DNA from: Theodoxus fluviatilis
Lineage: Eukaryota; Mollusca; Gastropoda; Cycloneritida; Neritidae
Length of the DNA stretch: 64,000 nucleotides
Assembly (NCBI GenBank): GCA_034096865.1
Contig: JAWQFJ010028926.1
Span: forward strand, 50,001-114,000
Direction: 5' to 3'
The position numbers were made by a program, and so were the translations under genes. Shown piece by piece: positions 1 through 64,000 of the stretch. The notes under the pieces are model-generated. The model searched no databases. It was not told the origin of the DNA and saw only the letters and a program-made list of their open reading frames with translations. Positions within the stretch are counted from its first letter, which is position 1. Every line of letters begins with the position of its first letter.

Positions 1-560
1 ATGGAGGCTGTGATCTTGTCTGAGTAGAAACTGACCACGTAACTCTGCTTCGCTCCTGTAGTTGTCTCACTTGGGCCAAACACACCTGACAGAATCTGGA
101 GAGGAGAAAGTAAAAATGAAGCACTTATTAGTTTTACACGTGATCTCTTCAGTCCTTCAGGAACCTCCAGGAAGATAATACCACCCAATGATAGCTTTTC
201 AGAATTTACTGGAAGAGATTTAAATTCTGAATTCTACAGTATATTTACCATTTTTCCTTACAATGATAGCATCTTATTTGCAATGGCAGACTATTCACCC
301 CTCCACTCTCATCCTCAAAATGAAAGAATTGCAATCATGAAAGTCCACGCCATTCTGAGAGGGCCATTCTGCTGATTTCTACAGCTTACACGTTTCACTA
401 ATAAAATCAACATAGGAAGCTTGAGCCATGAGTGTGAGAGAACAGAACAGACAGGCTGTCAACAAAATTCAACCATCATGTTTACAATTCCTCTGATGCA
501 GACCCACAGATTTTTATCAAAAGTATAATGAGTCCTGATGAGGAAAATGCCTTCCTTTAC

Positions 561-60524
<59,964 letters not shown>

Positions 60525-61080
60525 CTGGAAGGAGAGGTAAACAGGAGGACTGTTGAGACTGTCTACTTAATCTAAAAGTAAAGGTGTTGCTTTCAGAAAG
60601 CAACATTTTACCCATATCTGGGTCTCAAACTGATGTACACTTTGCCCTTGGATCATTGGGCCATTTGAGTGATCCTTTACCGGTATATGATAACAAGATA
60701 TAGTGACAGACAAGTAGGACATCCCTAACATCCATTTTACAGGGGAAGCTAGGAGTTATTTTGAAAGCTTACCAGACCTACTGCCAAGGGATTACATCAA
60801 ATAAAGCTACAAAAGTGTACAAGAAGGAACATAAAGATAACTGTTTTAATGATGCGTTGTTCTGAAGGGGCACTAAACACAGGCACCTAGAGAAACTGCA
60901 CTGTGGGAAATAGGCTTTCCAGCACATTCACTCAGGAAACAGAAATATGTTCACTTGTCAAGTTGAAATATCTCAGTACCATATCCCTCAGAGCTGCTTG
61001 TAAGAAAACCTATGGCTTCTTTGGTTTAAGAGTGAATACAATTTTTACCTTTTTTTAATCATTCATATTACTACTAGCCG
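60525..61080. other. Intron 5' of exon 1, no recognised feature
   Basis: A+T-rich sequence with one short repeat segment (CTCAAACTGA ... GGATCATTGGGCCATTT) shared with 6005-6050. Confidence 0.5.
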
Positions 61081-61135
61081 CTTTGCGGCCAGGCAATGCG
61101 CAAAGCGTAAAAGCCACATACCAAGCCAAATTCTT

Positions 61136-62280
61136 CAGCCGCCATTTTGTTTATCTCATTACGTAACCATAACCAAAAATGTGTTCACAGATCTTTCTCA
61201 TTTGACTTTACCTACACATACACCAAATTTCGGTCAAATCGGAGCACTTTGAGTTTTCGGCGGCCATCTTGTTTGTGCCCACTTCCGGTTACCATGGCGA
61301 CACCTTTTTTTTAACCCCACCATGACCTGACCCTGGCCCACATCTAACCCCATTCCAAGTTTTAAGTCGATGGGAACTCCTGTGTCTCAGGCGGCTTCGC
61401 CGCCTTCGACACAGTCGTCCATTGTTTACTCAGCCGCCATTTTGTTTTTCTCGTGACGTAACCATGGTAACCAAAATTTGTTCACAGATCTTCATCATCT
61501 GACTTGACCTACCCACACACCAAATTTCGGTCAAATCGGAGCACTTTGAGTTTTCGGCGGCCATCTTGTTTGTGCCCACTTCCGGTTACCATGGCAACAC
61601 CATTTTTTTAACCCCACCATGACCTGACCCCGGCCCACATCTAACCCCATACCAAGTTTTAAGTCGATGGAAACTCCTGTGTCTCAGGCGGCTTCGCCGC
61701 CTTCGACACAGTCGTCCATTGTTTACTCTGCCGCCATTTTGTTTTTCTCGTGACGTAACGATGGTAACCGAAAAATGTGTTCACAGATCTTCATCATCTG
61801 ACTTTACCAACCCACACACCAAATTTCGGTCAAATCGGAGCACTTTGAGTTTTCGGTGGCCATCTTGTTTGTGCCCACTTCCGGTTAGCATGGCAACGCC
61901 ATTTTTTAAAACCCCACCATGACCTGACCCTGGCCCACATCTAACCCCATTCCAAATTTTACGTCGATGGGAACTCCTGTGTCTCAGGCGGCTTCGCCGC
62001 CTTCGACACGGTCGTCCATTGTTTCATCAGCCGCCTTTTTGTTTTTCTCGTGACGTAACCATGGTAACCAAATAATTTGTTCACAGATCTTCATCATCTG
62101 AATTAACCTACCCACACACCAAATTTCGGTCAAATCGGAGCACTTTGAGTTTTCAGCGGCCATCTTGTTTGTGCCCACTTTCGGTTACCATGGCAACACC
62201 ATTTTTTTAACCCCACGTTGACCTGACCCCGGTCCACACCTAAGCCCATACCAAGTTTCAAGTTGATCGGAATAAAACTG
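61136..62280. repeat. Four tandem ~297-bp repeats with X-box-like palindromes
   Basis: Units start at 61136, 61431, 61728 and 62028. Each has GCCGCCATTTTGTTT, TGACGTAACCATGGTAACC, CCAAATTTCGGTCAAATCGG, GGCCATCTTGTTTGTGCCC, GGTTACCATGGCAAC and, in the first three, GGCGGCTTCGCCGCC. The last ends in a CA/CAGA simple repeat. It is likely a tandemly amplified dispersed element. Confidence 0.92.
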
Positions 62281-62479
62281 TGGAAACGTATGAGTGTCAC
62301 ACACACACACACAGACAGACACAGACACACAGACACACAGCGAAAATATATTTTTTCACGTGTTACTCCTCTCTTAAACATTCTCTCACACATTCTACAA
62401 GTATTCCTTCAAACAAATCAAAAAATGCCCCAGCATGCAGACCACCACAAGGCAGACTGACTGGATCCCAGGTAAGCAG

Positions 62480-63815
62480 GGATAAAACACCTGGGCAAGG
62501 AGGGACACACACCTGGGCAAGGGGGGACACACACCTGGGCAAGGAGGGACACACACCTGGGCAAGGGGGGACACACACCTGGGCAAGGGGGGACACACAC
62601 CTGGGCAAGGGGGGACACACACCTGGGCAAGGGGGGACACACACCTGGGCAAGGAGGGACACACACCTGGGCAAGGGGGGACACACACCTGGGCAAGGGG
62701 GGACACACACCTGGGCAAGGGGGGACACACACCTGGGCAAGGGGGGACACACACCTGGGCAAGGGGGGACACACACCTGGGCAAGGGGGGACACACACCT
62801 GGGCAAGGGGGACACACACCTGGGCAAGGGGGGACACACACCTGGGCAAGGGGGGACACACACCTGGGCAAGGGGGGACACACACCTGGGCAAGGGGGGA
62901 CACACACCTGGGCAAGGGGGGACACACACCTGGGCAAGGGGGGACACACACCTGGGCAAAGGGACACACACCTGGGCAAGGGGGGACACACACCTGGGCA
63001 AGGGGGGACACACACCTGGGCAAGGGGGGACACATACCTGGGCAAGGGGGGACACACACCTGGGCAAGGGGGGACACACACCTGGGCAAGGGGGGACACA
63101 CACCTGGGCAAGGGGGACACACACCTGGGCAAGGGGGGACACACACCTGGGCAAGGGGGGACACACACCTGGGCAAGGGGGGACACACACCTGGGCAAGG
63201 GGGGACACACACCTGGGCAAGGAGGGACACACACCTGGGCAAGGGGGGACACACACCTGGGCAAGGAGGGACACACACCTGGGCAAGGGGGGACACACAC
63301 CTGGGCAAGGGGGGACACACACCTGGGCAAGGGGGGACACACACCTGGGCAAGGAGGGATACCCACCTGGGCAAGGGGGGACACACACCTGGGCAAGGGG
63401 GGACACACACCTGGGCATGGAGGGACACACACCTGGGCACGGGGGGACACACACCTGGGCAAGGGGGGACATACGGCTGGGCAAGGAGGGACACACACCT
63501 GGGCAAGGGGGGACACACACCTGGGCAAGGGGGGACACACACCTGGGCAAGGGGGGACACACACCTGGGCAAGGAGGGACACACACCTGGGCAAGGGGGG
63601 ACACACACCTGGGCAAGGGGGGACACACACCTGGGCAAGGGGACACACACCCGGGAAAGGGGGGGACACATACCTGGGAAAGGAGGGACACACCTGGGCA
63701 AGGGGGGACACACACCTGGGCAAGGGGGGACACACCTGGGCAAGCCTTGGACACACACCTGGGCAAGGGGGGACACACACCTGGGAAAGGAGGGACACAC
63801 ACCTGGGCAAGGGGG
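62480..63815. repeat. 22-bp minisatellite (about 60 copies)
   Basis: The unit is CACACACCTGGGCAAGGGGGGA; period 22 bp from successive CCTGGG positions. Variation is mostly GGGGGG versus GGAGGG, with more damage after 63350. Each unit has a CACCTG box; the minus strand reads CCCAG|GTGTGTG. The ORFs of about 500 codons in several frames follow from the absence of stops in the unit. Confidence 0.96.
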
Positions 63816-64000
63816 GTGTGACGTACCCTCCACTTTAATTTGCTCAATTTGTAAATTCTTCTTTCGTCTCTTGGTCTAGGGGTATACGTGGAGGGGGTCA
63901 ACTATATAATTCGTTCTCTCCCACTCTCTCACTGTTCACATAACATGACACAGTGTTCAATAATGATTTTCTTTAATGAACTAGATCATGACACGAGAAT
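63816..64000. other. Window edge, no recognised feature
   Basis: Unique sequence; neither strand shows a Cys-rich module or a convincing exon. Confidence 0.4.

Noticed and set aside
62280..63901. ORFs of over 470 codons on both strands
   Set aside because: They arise because the 22-bp repeat unit lacks stops; the translations are pure repeat, with no splice or start context.

Overview
The window is animal nuclear DNA: long introns bounded by GT/AG, dense microsatellites, minisatellites and decayed transposons, and no bacterial operon structure. The repeat style (TGACCTTGA-rich intronic elements, tetranucleotide-tailed repeats, long CT/GA and CA tracts) suggests a lophotrochozoan, most likely a mollusc. 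That placement is inference.

One gene fills the window on the minus strand, entering from beyond position 64000 and continuing past position 1. I traced 55 consecutive coding exons (60113-60524 down to 561-711). Each has an AG acceptor and a GT donor, and the splice phase matches at every one of the 54 junctions. Joined, they total 13,656 bases, or 4,552 codons without a stop. The product is a chain of short cysteine-rich modules of the type C-P-x-G-x-Y-C-P-x-G-(S/T)...P-x-P-C-P-x-G-T-(Y/F), resembling the GCC2/GCC3 or ephrin-receptor-like families, with many N-x-S/T sites. It is presumably secreted or on the cell surface; its function is unknown. Two landmark modules alternate along it and define a super-repeat of about 700 codons present about four times. 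The last three exons carry a different C-terminal region.

The introns hold most of the novelty. Three minisatellites (64-, 31- and 75-bp units) start exactly at 5' splice sites of this gene, so the donor sequence is copied 8 to about 33 times. Other contents are: a 1.1-kb inverted-repeat transposon with a 7-bp target duplication and a THAP zinc-finger first exon (6926-8033); a 205-bp palindromic element with an 8-bp target duplication, inserted in a small tandem array (53030-53234); two copies of an element full of nuclear-receptor-like half sites (18598-19459, 25530-26367); a pair of oppositely oriented 3' ends of one non-LTR retrotransposon (17041-17502, 20284-20673); a 41-bp perfect inverted repeat enclosing a histone-type 3' stem-loop and a hammerhead-like core (30973-31266); and a tetranucleotide-tailed dispersed repeat, one copy of which seeded a 38-bp minisatellite.

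From 60525 to 64000 there is no recognisable exon. That stretch has four tandem ~297-bp repeats with RFX/X-box-like palindromes, then about 60 copies of a 22-bp minisatellite. Introns over 300 bp with no entry of their own (712-1087, 1258-1707, 1924-2419, 3046-3569, 8398-8828, 8994-9862, 10007-10627, 22254-22657, 24446-25060 apart from its microsatellite, 30826-30972, 34602-35093, 37662-38098, 39367-39767, 41871-42457, 42569-42977, 43233-43715, 44911-45285, 47024-47501, 47717-48247, 48465-48806, 49383-49962, 50187-50631, 50750-51137, 51745-52100, 56552-57054, 57695-58140, 58437-59039) show nothing I can identify. The same holds for 1-560.
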